A stretch of DNA of 64,000 bases from Icerya purchasi. Its lineage: Eukaryota > Arthropoda > Insecta > Hemiptera > Monophlebidae. A program made the translations under genes and the position numbers. Of the stretch, positions 53,401 to 64,000 are shown one piece after another. The notes under the pieces were generated by a model. It searched no databases and was not told the DNA's origin. It saw nothing but the letters and a program-made list of their open reading frames with translations. How positions within the stretch are numbered: the stretch's first letter is position 1; each line of letters opens with the position of its first letter. The stretch spans positions 280,441,258 to 280,505,257 of the forward strand of contig CM077116.1 in assembly GCA_039619475.1 (NCBI GenBank), written 5' to 3'.

Positions 53401-55316
53401 ATAGGTAATAAGTAGTAACTCGTACCTGGATGCCATTTTTGTTCTGTTGCTGTACGGTTAATAATTATTATGATTATATTGTTCCTCAAATTTCTTCCCG
53501 GGACGTGACCTGCCCAATAATTCTTTGGAAGTGGAAACGCTCCATGTACTGGACCATGATGAGTGCAGTAGGATGGATATGCAAAATATTCTGGCTGGAA
53601 GAATAGAGCTTTTAAATATCTAGCTGAATCCGGCTGGGGCAAGAAGAGAATGGAAAAGTTAACCGAGCTCGGGCTGGTGAAAACGTTGATGGTGGGATTT
53701 GCAGAATTCCGCTTGGGGAAAGCAGGACTGGAAAAGTTTTCACTCGCCCGGCTGGGGAAAGGGTGACCAAGTTGTCTACAATCATCCGGATGGTGTAAAG
53801 GAACATGTCGTTTACCCTATCTGGATTACAGCAGATCTTTCCGCCCCCTCGTTCTTCAACCGAGCCATTGGAAATTTTTACCGTTCGTTTTCCCCAACCG
53901 GAGTTCTGTCAATTCTGCGGGCCATGTTATACCCAGCTCGATTTCGGGGTGTATTGACAACCTCGCTTGCCCCAACCCGCGGCGGATACATCGCATCAAA
54001 ACAATATTGTCACGGTCCGAATTTTGCATACCTTATTAGCCGCGCTTATCATCTTCCACCGAATCACACGCTTCTGCTTGCGAAGACCTTCTACAGAAAA
54101 AATATATCAAAAAAAATATCAGGAACGAATTTTAATAAACTGAAAACAAGAAAACCGGCAAAATAACGTTAACCGCATTATATAGAGACGTACAGAAGAC
54201 AAGAATGGACAAAGTAATTGGAGTAAAAATAACACCTCATATATCAGAACATTACAATAAAGAGCACCCGATGAAATATACTGAGAGCGCCAGAATTGAA
54301 AATTTCTCATGGGAGAGAGAGAAAACTATAACGGCCAAAAATTCTTAAACGGCGAAGCAGCATAGAAATACTAGCGAACAACGAGATAAATAATGTAAAT
54401 ATAAAAAACTAATAATTAAAAAGCAGGACAGCTTTATAGAATAACAGTAAATTAACAAAATAGAATTAAGATACAACGAGGGAAATCCTGATATAATCAA
54501 TAAAGAGTGCGATTAAAGAAATTCTCTCAAAGGTGCCAGCGGAGAACCAAATCAAGCATCGCTGAGAATTCATGACCACCTAGCGGAATATTAACTGGAA
54601 AATTCAGACGAAGGTTCGCCTGGAAATATCTAAGAAATACAGCTGAAGGAGAACGAAAATTAAAATGGAATTAATGATCTTTTAACGGAGAAGGGAGTCG
54701 CCACTGGGTAAAGAGGTGGGGCACAATGGGGCTGTGAACACGAATAGATTACAATGAACATACGCATCTCTCTCCGATTGAATAAAATGGTGGAGATCAC
54801 CCACTAATTACATATTCGTTCACATTATGAGTATATCTATTAAAACATTACACTAAGGAGTAATTGATATATAAATTAATTTCGAAAATATTTTGGTTTG
54901 TAGATTTTCCTGTCGTTTGTTCAACAATTATGTGTCGATGGAACGTGCGATTCGTTTGATTGATTTCGTCATTAATACAATAGGTAATATGTAGTAACTC
55001 GTACCTGGATGCCATTTTTGTTCTGTTGCAGTACGGTTAATAATTATAATGATTATATTGTTCCTCAAATTTCTTCCCGGGACGTGACCTGCCCAATAAT
55101 TCTTTGGAAGTGGAATCGCTCCATGTACTGGACCATGATGAGTGCAGTAGGATGGATATGCAAAATATTCTGGCTGGAAGAATAGAGCTTTTAAATATCT
55201 AGCTGAATCCGGCTGGGGCAAGAAGAGAATGAAAAAGTTAACCGAGCTCGGGCTGGTGAAAACGTTGATGGTGGGATTTGCAGAATTCCCCTTGGGGAAA
55301 GCAGGACTGGAAAAGT

Positions 55317-56897
55317 TTTCACTCGCCCGGCTGGTGAAAGGGGGGACCGAGTTGTCTACAATCATCCGGATGGTGTAAAGGAACATGTCGTATACCCTAT
55401 CTGGATTACAGCAGATCTTTCCGCCCCCTCGTTCTTCAACCGAGCCATTGGAAATTTTTACCGTTCGTTTTCCCCAACCGGAGTTCTGTCAATTCTGCGG
55501 GCCATGTTATACCCAGCTCGAGTTCGGGGTGTATTGACAACCTCGCTTGCCCCAACAAGCGGCGGATACATCGCATCAAAACAATATTGTCACGGTCCGA
55601 ATTTTGCATACCTTATTAGCCGCGCTTATCATCTTCCACCGAATCACACGCTTCTGCTTGCGAAGACCTTCTACAGAAAAAATATATCAAAAAAAATATC
55701 AGGAACGAATTTTAATAAACTGAAAACAAGAAAACCGGCAAAATAACGTTAACCGCATTATATAGAGACGTACAGAAGACAAGAATGGACAAAGTAATTG
55801 GAGTAAAAATAACACCTCATATATCAGAACATTACAATAAAGAGCACCCGATGAAATATACTGAGAGCGCCAGAATTGAAAATTTCTCATGGGAGAGAGA
55901 GAAAACTATAACGGCCAAAAATTCTTAAACGGCGAAGCAGCATAGAAATACTAGCGAACAACGAGATAAATAATGTAAATATAAAAAACTAATAATTAAA
56001 AAGCAGGACAGCTTTATAGAATAACAGTAAATTAAAAAAATAGAATTAAGAAACAACGAGGGAAATCCTGATATAATCAATAAAGAGTGCGAGTAAAGAA
56101 ATTCTCTCAAAGGTGCCAGCAGAGAACCAAATCAAGCATCGCTGAGAATTCATGACCACCTAGCGGAATATTAACTGGAAAATTCAGACGAAGGTTCGCC
56201 TGGAAATATCTAAGAAATTACAGCTGAAGGAGAACGAAAATTAAAATGGAATTAATGATCTTTTAACGGAGAAGGGAGTCGCTACTGGGTAAAGAGGTGG
56301 GGCACAATGGGGTTGTGAACACGAATAGATTACAATGAACATACGCATCTCTCTCCGATTGATTAAAGTGGTCGAGATCACCCACTAATTACATATTCGT
56401 TCACATTACGAGTATATCTATTAAAACATTACACTAAGGAGTAATTGATATATAAATTAATTTAGAAAATATTTTGGTTTGCAGATTTTCCTGTCGTTTG
56501 TTCAACAATTATGTGTCGATGGAACGTGCGATTCGTTTGATTGATTTCGTCATTAATACAATAGGTAATAAGTAGTAACTCGTACCTGGATGCCATTTTT
56601 GTTCTGTTGCAGTACGGTTAATAATTATTATGATTATATTGTTCCTCAAATTTCTTCCCGGGACGTGACCTGCCCAATAATTCTTTGGAAGTGGAAACGC
56701 TCCATGTACTGGACCATGATGAGTGCAGTAGGATGGATATGCAAAATATTCTGGCTGGAAGAATAGAGCTTTTAAATATCTAGCTGAATCCGGCTGGGGC
56801 AAGAAGAGAATGGAAAAGTTAACCGAGCTCGGGCTGGTGAAAACGTTGATGGTGGGATTTGCAGAATTCCGCTTGGGGAAAGCAGGACTGGAAAAGT
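55317..56897 (+). repeat. Chimeric monomer M36
   Basis: The start is of the M34 type (ctggtgaaag, gtcgtatacc, caacaagcggcgg). Immediately after this it changes to the other dimer partner (catcgcatc and cacggtccg instead of catcacatc and cacggcccg), between about 55565 and 55600. Just upstream is a private ttccccttgggg where others have ttccgcttgggg. A short conversion tract or a crossover would explain it. Confidence 0.7.
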
Positions 56898-59800
56898 TTT
56901 CACTCGCCCGGCTGGGGAAAGGGTGACCAAGTTGTCTACAATCATCCGGATGGTGTAAAGGAACATGTCGTTTACCCTATCTGGATTACAGCAGATCTTT
57001 CCGCCCCCTCGTTCTTCAACCGAGCCATTGGAAATTTTTACCGTTCGTTTTCCCCAACCGGAGTTCTGTCAATTCTGCGGGCCATGTTATACCCAGCTCG
57101 ATTTCGGGGTGTATTGACAACCTCGCTTGCCCCAACCCGCGGCGGATACATCGCATCAAAACAATATTGTCACGGTCCGAATTTTGCATACCTTATTAGC
57201 CGCGCTTATCATCTTCCACCGAATCACACGCTTCTGCTTGCGAAGACCTTCTACAGAAAAAATATATCAAAAAAAATATCAGGAACGAATTTTAATAAAC
57301 TGAAAACAAGAAAACCGGCAAAATAACGTTAACCGCATTATATAGAGACGTACAGAAGACAAGAATGGACAAAGTAATTGGAGTAAAAATAACACCTCAT
57401 ATATCAGAACATTACAATAAAGAGCACCCGATGAAATATACTGAGAGCGCCAGAATTGAAAATTTCTCATGGGAGAGAGAGAAAACTATAACGGCCAAAA
57501 ATTCTTAAACGGCGAAGCAGCATAGAAATACTAGCGAACAACGAGATAAATAATGTAAATATAAAAAACTAATAATTAAAAAGCAGGACAGCTTTATAGA
57601 ATAACAGTAAATTAAAAAAATAGAATTAAGAAACAACGAGGGAAATCCTGATATAATCAATAAAGAGTGCGAGTAAAGAAATTCTCTCAAAGGTGCCAGC
57701 AGAGAACCAAATCAAGCATCGCTGAGAATTCATGACCACCTAGCGGAATATTAACTGGAAAATTCAGACGAAGGTTCGCCTGGAAATATCTAAGAAATTA
57801 CAGCTGAAGGAGAACGAAAATTAAAATGGAATTAATGATCTTTTAACGGAGAAGGGAGTCGCTACTGGGTAAAGAGGTGGGGCACAATGGGGTTGTGAAC
57901 ACGAATAGATTACAATGAACATACGCATCTCTCTCCGATTGATTAAAGTGGTCGAGATCACCCACTAATTACATATTCGTTCACATTACGAGTATATCTA
58001 TTAAAACATTACACTAAGGAGTAATTGATATATAAATTAATTTAGAAAATATTTTGGTTTGCAGATTTTCCTGTCGTTTGTTCAACAATTATGTGTCGAT
58101 GGAACGTGCGATTCGTTTGATTGATTTCGTCATTAATACAATAGGTAATAAGTAGTAACTCGTACCTGGATGCCATTTTTGTTCTGTTGCAGTACGGTTA
58201 ATAATTATTATGATTATATTGTTCCTCAAATTTCTTCCCGGGACGTGACCTGCCCAATAATTCTTTGGAAGTGGAAACGCTCCATGTACTGGACCATGAT
58301 GAGTGCAGTAGGATGGATATGCAAAATATTCTGGCTGGAAGAATAGAGCTTTTAAATATCTAGCTGAATCCGGCTGGGGCAAGAAGAGAATGGAAAAGTT
58401 AACCGAGCTCGGGCTGGTGAAAACGTTGATGGTGGGATTTGCAGAATTCCGCTTGGGGAAAGCAGGACTGGAAAAGTTTTCACTCGCCCGGCTGGGGAAA
58501 GGGTGACCAAGTTGTCTACAATCATCCGGATGGTGTAAAGGAACATGTCGTTTACCCTATCTGGATTACAGCAGATCTTTCCGCCCCCTCGTTCTTCAAC
58601 CGAGCCATTGGAAATTTTTACCGTTCGTTTTCCCCAACCGGAGTTCTGTCAATTCTGCGGGCCATGTTATACCCAGCTCGATTTCGGGGTGTATTGACAA
58701 CCTCGCTTGCCCCAACCCGCGGCGGATACATCGCATCAAAACAATATTGTCACGGTCCGAATTTTGCATACCTTATTAGCCGCGCTTATCATCTTCCACC
58801 GAATCACACGCTTCTGCTTGCGAAGACCTTCTACAGAAAAAATATAACAAAAAAAATATCAGGAACGAATTTTAATAAACTGAAAACAAGAAAACCGGCA
58901 AAATAACGTTAACCGCATTATATAGAGACGTACAGAAGACAAGAATGGACAAAGTAATTGGAGTAAAAATAACACCTCATATATCAGAACATTACAATAA
59001 AGAGCACCCGATGAAATATACTGAGAGCGCCAGAATTGAAAATTTCTCATGGGAGAGAGAGAAAACTATAACGGCCAAAAATTCTTAAACGGCGAAGCAG
59101 CATAGAAATACTAGCGAACAACGAGATAAATAATGTAAATATAAAAAACTAATAATTAAAAAGCAGGACAGCTTTATAGAATAACAGTAAATTAAAAAAA
59201 TAGAATTAAGAAACAACGAGGGAAATCCTGATATAATCAATAAAGAGTGCGAGTAAAGAAATTCTCTCAAAGGTGCCAGCGGAGAACCCAATCAAGCATC
59301 GCTGAGAATTCATGACCACCTAGCGGAATATTAACTGGAAAATTCAGACGAAGGTTCGCCTGGAAATATCTAAGAAATTACAGCTGAAGGAGAACGAAAA
59401 TTAAAATGGAATTAATGATCTTTTAACGGAGAAGGGAGTCGCTACTGGGTAAAGAGGTGGGGCACAATGGGGTTGTGAACACGAATAGATTACAATGAAC
59501 ATACGCATCTCTCTCCGATTGATTAAAGTGGTCGAGATCACCCACTAATTACATATTCGTTCACATTACGAGTATATCTATTAAAACATTACACTAAGGA
59601 GTAATTGATATATAAATTAATTTAGAAAATATTTTGGTTTGCAGATTTTCCTGTCGTTTGTTCAACAATTATGTGTCGATGGAACGTGCGATTCGTTTGA
59701 TTGATTTCGTCATTAATACAATAGGTAATAAGTAGTAACTCGTACCTGGATGCCATTTTTGTTCTGTTGCAGTACGGTTAATAATTATTATGATTATATT

Positions 59801-62800
59801 GTTCCTCAAATTTCTTCCCGGGACGTGACCTGCCCAATAATTCTTTGGAAGTGGAAACGCTCCATGTACTGGACCATGATGAGTGCAGTAGGATGGATAT
59901 GCAAAATATTCTGGCTGGAAGAATAGAGCTTTTAAATATCTAGCTGAATCCGGCTGGGGCAAGAAGAGAATGGAAAAGTTAACCGAGCTCGGGCTGGTGA
60001 AAACGTTGATGGTGGGATTTGCAGAATTCCGCTTGGGGAAAGCAGGACTGGAAAAGTTTTCACTCGCCCGGCTGGGGAAAGGGTGACCAAGTTGTCTACA
60101 ATCATCCGGATGGTGTAAAGGAACATGTCGTTTACCCTATCTGGATTACAGCAGATCTTTCCGCCCCCTCGTTCTTCAACCGAGCCATTGGAAATTTTTA
60201 CCGTTCGTTTTCCCCAACCGGAGTTCTGTCAATTCTGCGGGCCATGTTATACCCAGCTCGATTTCGGGGTGTATTGACAACCTCGCTTGCCCCAACCCGC
60301 GGCGGATACATCGCATCAAAACAATATTGTCACGGTCCGAATTTTGCATACCTTATTAGCCGCGCTTATCATCTTCCACCGAATCACACGCTTCTGCTTG
60401 CGAAGACCTTCTACAGAAAAAATATATCAAAAAAAATATCAGGAACGAATTTTAATAAACTGAAAACAAGAAAACCGGCAAAATAACGTTAACCGCATTA
60501 TATAGAGACGTACAGAAGACAAGAATGGACAAAGTAATTGGAGTAAAAATAACACCTCATATATCAGAACATTACAATAAAGAGCACCCGATGAAATATA
60601 CTGAGAGCGCCAGAATTGAAAATTTCTCATGGGAGAGAGAGAAAACTATAACGGCCAAAAATTCTTAAACGGCGAAGCAGCATAGAAATACTAGCGAACA
60701 ACGAGATAAATAATGTAAATATAAAAAACTAATAATTAAAAAGCAGGACAGCTTTATAGAATAACAGTAAATTAAAAAAATAGAATTAAGAAACAACGAG
60801 GGAAATCCTGATATAATCAATAAAGAGTGCGAGTAAAGAAATTCTCTCAAAGGTGCCAGCAGAGAACCAAATCAAGCATCGCTGAGAATTCATGACCACC
60901 TAGCGGAATATTAACTGGAAAATTCAGACGAAGGTTCGCCTGGAAATATCTAAGAAATTACAGCTGAAGGAGAACGAAAATTAAAATGGAATTAATGATC
61001 TTTTAACGGAGAAGGGAGTCGCTACTGGGTAAAGAGGTGGGGCACAATGGGGTTGTGAACACGAATAGATTACAATGAACATACGCATCTCTCTCCGATT
61101 GATTAAAGTGGTCGAGATCACCCACTAATTACATATTCGTTCACATTACGAGTATATCTATTAAAACATTACACTAAGGAGTAATTGATATATAAATTAA
61201 TTTAGAAAATATTTTGGTTTGCAGATTTTCCTGTCGTTTGTTCAACAATTATGTGTCGATGGAACGTGCGATTCGTTTGATTGATTTCGTCATTAATACA
61301 ATAGGTAATAAGTAGTAACTCGTACCTGGATGCCATTTTTGTTCTGTTGCAGTACGGTTAATAATTATTATGATTATATTGTTCCTCAAATTTCTTCCCG
61401 GGACGTGACCTGCCCAATAATTCTTTGGAAGTGGAAACGCTCCATGTACTGGACCATGATGAGTGCAGTAGGATGGATATGCAAAATATTCTGGCTGGAA
61501 GAATAGAGCTTTTAAATATCTAGCTGAATCCGGCTGGGGCAAGAAGAGAATGGAAAAGTTAACCGAGCTCGGGCTGGTGAAAACGTTGATGGTGGGATTT
61601 GCAGAATTCCGCTTGGGGAAAGCAGGACTGGAAAAGTTTTCACTCGCCCGGCTGGGGAAAGGGTGACCAAGTTGTCTACAATCATCCGGATGGTGTAAAG
61701 GAACATGTCGTTTACCCTATCTGGATTACAGCAGATCTTTCCGCCCCCTCGTTCTTCAACCGAGCCATTGGAAATTTTTACCGTTCGTTTTCCCCAACCG
61801 GAGTTCTGTCAATTCTGCGGGCCATGTTATACCCAGCTCGATTTCGGGGTGTATTGACAACCTCGCTTGCCCCAACCCGCGGCGGATACATCGCATCAAA
61901 ACAATATTGTCACGGTCCGAATTTTGCATACCTTATTAGCCGCGCTTATCATCTTCCACCGAATCACACGCTTCTGCTTGCGAAGACCTTCTACAGAAAA
62001 AATATAACAAAAAAAATATCAGGAACGAATTTTAATAAACTGAAAACAAGAAAACCGGCAAAATAACGTTAACCGCATTATATAGAGACGTACAGAAGAC
62101 AAGAATGGACAAAGTAATTGGAGTAAAAATAACACCTCATATATCAGAACATTACAATAAAGAGCACCCGATGAAATATACTGAGAGCGCCAGAATTGAA
62201 AATTTCTCATGGGAGAGAGAGAAAACTATAACGGCCAAAAATTCTTAAACGGCGAAGCAGCATAGAAATACTAGCGAACAACGAGATAAATAATGTAAAT
62301 ATAAAAAACTAATAATTAAAAAGCAGGACAGCTTTATAGAATAACAGTAAATTAAAAAAATAGAATTAAGAAACAACGAGGGAAATCCTGATATAATCAA
62401 TAAAGAGTGCGAGTAAAGAAATTCTCTCAAAGGTGCCAGCGGAGAACCCAATCAAGCATCGCTGAGAATTCATGACCACCTAGCGGAATATTAACTGGAA
62501 AATTCAGACGAAGGTTCGCCTGGAAATATCTAAGAAATTACAGCTGAAGGAGAACGAAAATTAAAATGGAATTAATGATCTTTTAACGGAGAAGGGAGTC
62601 GCTACTGGGTAAAGAGGTGGGGCACAATGGGGTTGTGAACACGAATAGATTACAATGAACATACGCATCTCTCTCCGATTGATTAAAGTGGTCGAGATCA
62701 CCCACTAATTACATATTCGTTCACATTACGAGTATATCTATTAAAACATTACACTAAGGAGTAATTGATATATAAATTAATTTAGAAAATATTTTGGTTT

Positions 62801-63217
62801 GCAGATTTTCCTGTCGTTTGTTCAACAATTATGTGTCGATGGAACGTGCGATTCGTTTGATTGATTTCGTCATTAATACAATAGGTAATAAGTAGTAACT
62901 CGTACCTGGATGCCATTTTTGTTCTGTTGCAGTACGGTTAATAATTATTATGATTATATTGTTCCTCAAATTTCTTCCCGGGACGTGACCTGCCCAATAA
63001 TTCTTTGGAAGTGGAAACGCTCCATGTACTGGACCATGATGAGTGCAGTAGGATGGATATGCAAAATATTCTGGCTGGAAGAATAGAGCTTTTAAATATC
63101 TAGCTGAATCCGGCTGGGGCAAGAAGAGAATGGAAAAGTTAACCGAGCTCGGGCTGGTGAAAACGTTGATGGTGGGATTTGCAGAATTCCGCTTGGGGAA
63201 AGCAGGACTGGAAAAGT
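56898..63217 (+). repeat. Highly uniform dimer repeated twice (M37-M40), 3,160-bp period
   Basis: M38 and M40 share two private changes, aatataacaaaaaaaat in place of aatatatcaaaaaaaat and gagaacccaatc in place of gagaaccaaatc. M37 and M39 share agcagagaacc. By eye each pair looks identical along its full length, far closer than other neighbours. This is the most recently copied part of the window, or an assembly duplication. Confidence 0.8.
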
Positions 63218-64000
63218 TTTCACTCGCCCGGCTGGGGAAAGGGTGACCAAGTTGTCTACAATCATCCGGATGGTGTAAAGGAACATGTCGTTTACCCTAT
63301 CTGGATTACAGCAGATCTTTCCGCCCCCTCGTTCTTCAACCGAGCCATTGGAAATTTTTACCGTTCGTTTTCCCCAACCGGAGTTCTGTCAATTCTGCGG
63401 GCCATGTTATACCCAGCTCGATTTCGGGGTGTATTGACAACCTCGCTTGCCCCAACCCGCGGCGGATACATCGCATCAAAACAATATTGTCACGGTCCGA
63501 ATTTTGCATACCTTATTAGCCGCGCTTATCATCTTCCACCGAATCACACGCTTCTGCTTGCGAAGACCTTCTACAGAAAAAATATATCAAAAAAAATATC
63601 AGGAACGAATTTTAATAAACTGAAAACAAGAAAACCGGCAAAATAACGTTAACCGCATTATATAGAGACGTACAGAAGACAAGAATGGACAAAGTAATTG
63701 GAGTAAAAATAACACCTCATATATCAGAACATTACAATAAAGAGCACCCGATGAAATATACTGAGAGCGCCAGAATTGAAAATTTCTCATGGGAGAGAGA
63801 GAAAACTATAACGGCCAAAAATTCTTAAACGGCGAAGCAGCATAGAAATACTAGCGAACAACGAGATAAATAATGTAAATATAAAAAACTAATAATTAAA
63901 AAGCAGGACAGCTTTATAGAATAACAGTAAATTAACAAAATAGAATTAAGATACAACGAGGGAAATCCTGATATAATCAATAAAGAGTGCGATTAAAGAA
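63218..64000 (+). repeat. Partial monomer M41 at the window edge
   Basis: Only the first 783 bases are present. It starts like M37-M40 (gggtgacc, cgcggcggatacatcgc) but then shows attaacaaaatag, gatacaacg and gcgattaaag, as M14 and M35 do, instead of the aaaaaaatag and gaaacaacg of M36-M40. The uniform dimer zone therefore ends here, and the array continues beyond the window. Confidence 0.85.

Larger units (their letters stand above)
1..64000. repeat. Satellite DNA array, 1.58-kb monomer, about 40.5 copies
   Basis: The same sequence recurs head to tail across the entire window. The string tttcactcgcccggc is at 1, 1582, 3163, 4744 and so on to 63218, giving 40 complete monomers and one partial. 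Monomer lengths are 1,581 bp (most of the first half), 1,580 or 1,579 bp. The differences trace to single-base deletions: a G in the run after the core string (for example near 17413), a T in aaattacagctg (for example near 21450), a T near 30369 and a C near 33505. All copies keep the same orientation. No insertion or unique sequence interrupts the array, and both edges of the window lie inside a monomer, so the true array is longer. This is seen directly. That it is a eukaryotic satellite is inferred from the monomer length, copy number and lack of genes. I do not recognise the family. Confidence 0.97.
47417..64000 (+). repeat. Block II-b: family II monomers M31-M40 plus partial M41
   Basis: Monomers start at 47417, 48997, 50577, 52157, 53738, 55317, 56898, 58478, 60058, 61638 and 63218. 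Family II markers return at 47417. M33-M36 match M12-M15 at an offset of 33,185 bases; M12 and M33 share the private cgttcgatttcccc and cataccttactagcc. M31 and M32 have no one-to-one partner in block II-a and look like extra copies. From M36 onward the monomers become very uniform, and M37-M40 appear to be two copies of one 3,160-bp dimer. M41 is cut off by the window end. Confidence 0.88.

Noticed and set aside
1..64000. Ribosomal, 5S, histone or snRNA gene cluster
   Set aside because: A 1.58-kb repeat could fit a small tandem gene family, but I see none of the conserved strings of these genes in either strand of the monomer.

Overview
The whole 64 kb window is one uninterrupted head-to-tail satellite array. 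The basic monomer is 1,581 bp, with 1,580 and 1,579 bp versions that arise from single-base deletions. Taking base 1 as the phase, there are 40 complete monomers, called M1 to M40 here, and a final 783-bp piece (M41, 63218-64000). Every base falls inside this periodicity. I found no unique flank, no unrelated insertion, and no credible protein, tRNA, rRNA or CRISPR feature. The window therefore suggests a eukaryotic genome with long-read assembly through a satellite (centromeric, pericentromeric, sex-chromosome or B-chromosome DNA are all possible). The AT-rich interior and CpG-containing core would fit an invertebrate, but the sequence does not fix the species.

Each monomer has two parts. 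One is a roughly 0.55-kb GC-richer core; the other is about 1 kb of AT-rich, A-skewed sequence. The core is not random. It is a long imperfect inverted repeat centred on an invariant ACATGT, and each arm is built from about six degenerate 39-40 bp subrepeats that tend to alternate in type (78-bp period). The open frames seen on both strands of the core are reflections of this foldback and are not recognisable genes.

Above the monomer there are further levels. Two monomer families occur in four consecutive blocks: I-a (1-17391), II-a (17392-33188), I-b (33189-47416) and II-b (47417-64000). Neighbouring monomers form about 3.16-kb dimers in several zones. Private variants show that I-a+II-a and I-b+II-b are two copies of a roughly 33-kb segment, with offsets of 33,187, 30,025 and 33,185 bases in successive stretches. 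The offset changes mean that monomers were lost and gained between the copies. Several monomers are chimeras, as expected from unequal exchange or gene conversion.

The most interesting point is the nested architecture: 39 bp, 78 bp, foldback core of about 0.55 kb, 1.58-kb monomer, 3.16-kb dimer and ~33-kb block. The core resembles the subrepeat-built inverted ends of Foldback-type elements. One testable reading is that the satellite is a tandemly amplified terminal-inverted-repeat element whose ends now meet head to head. No genes here work together; any function would be structural or through transcripts of the foldback.
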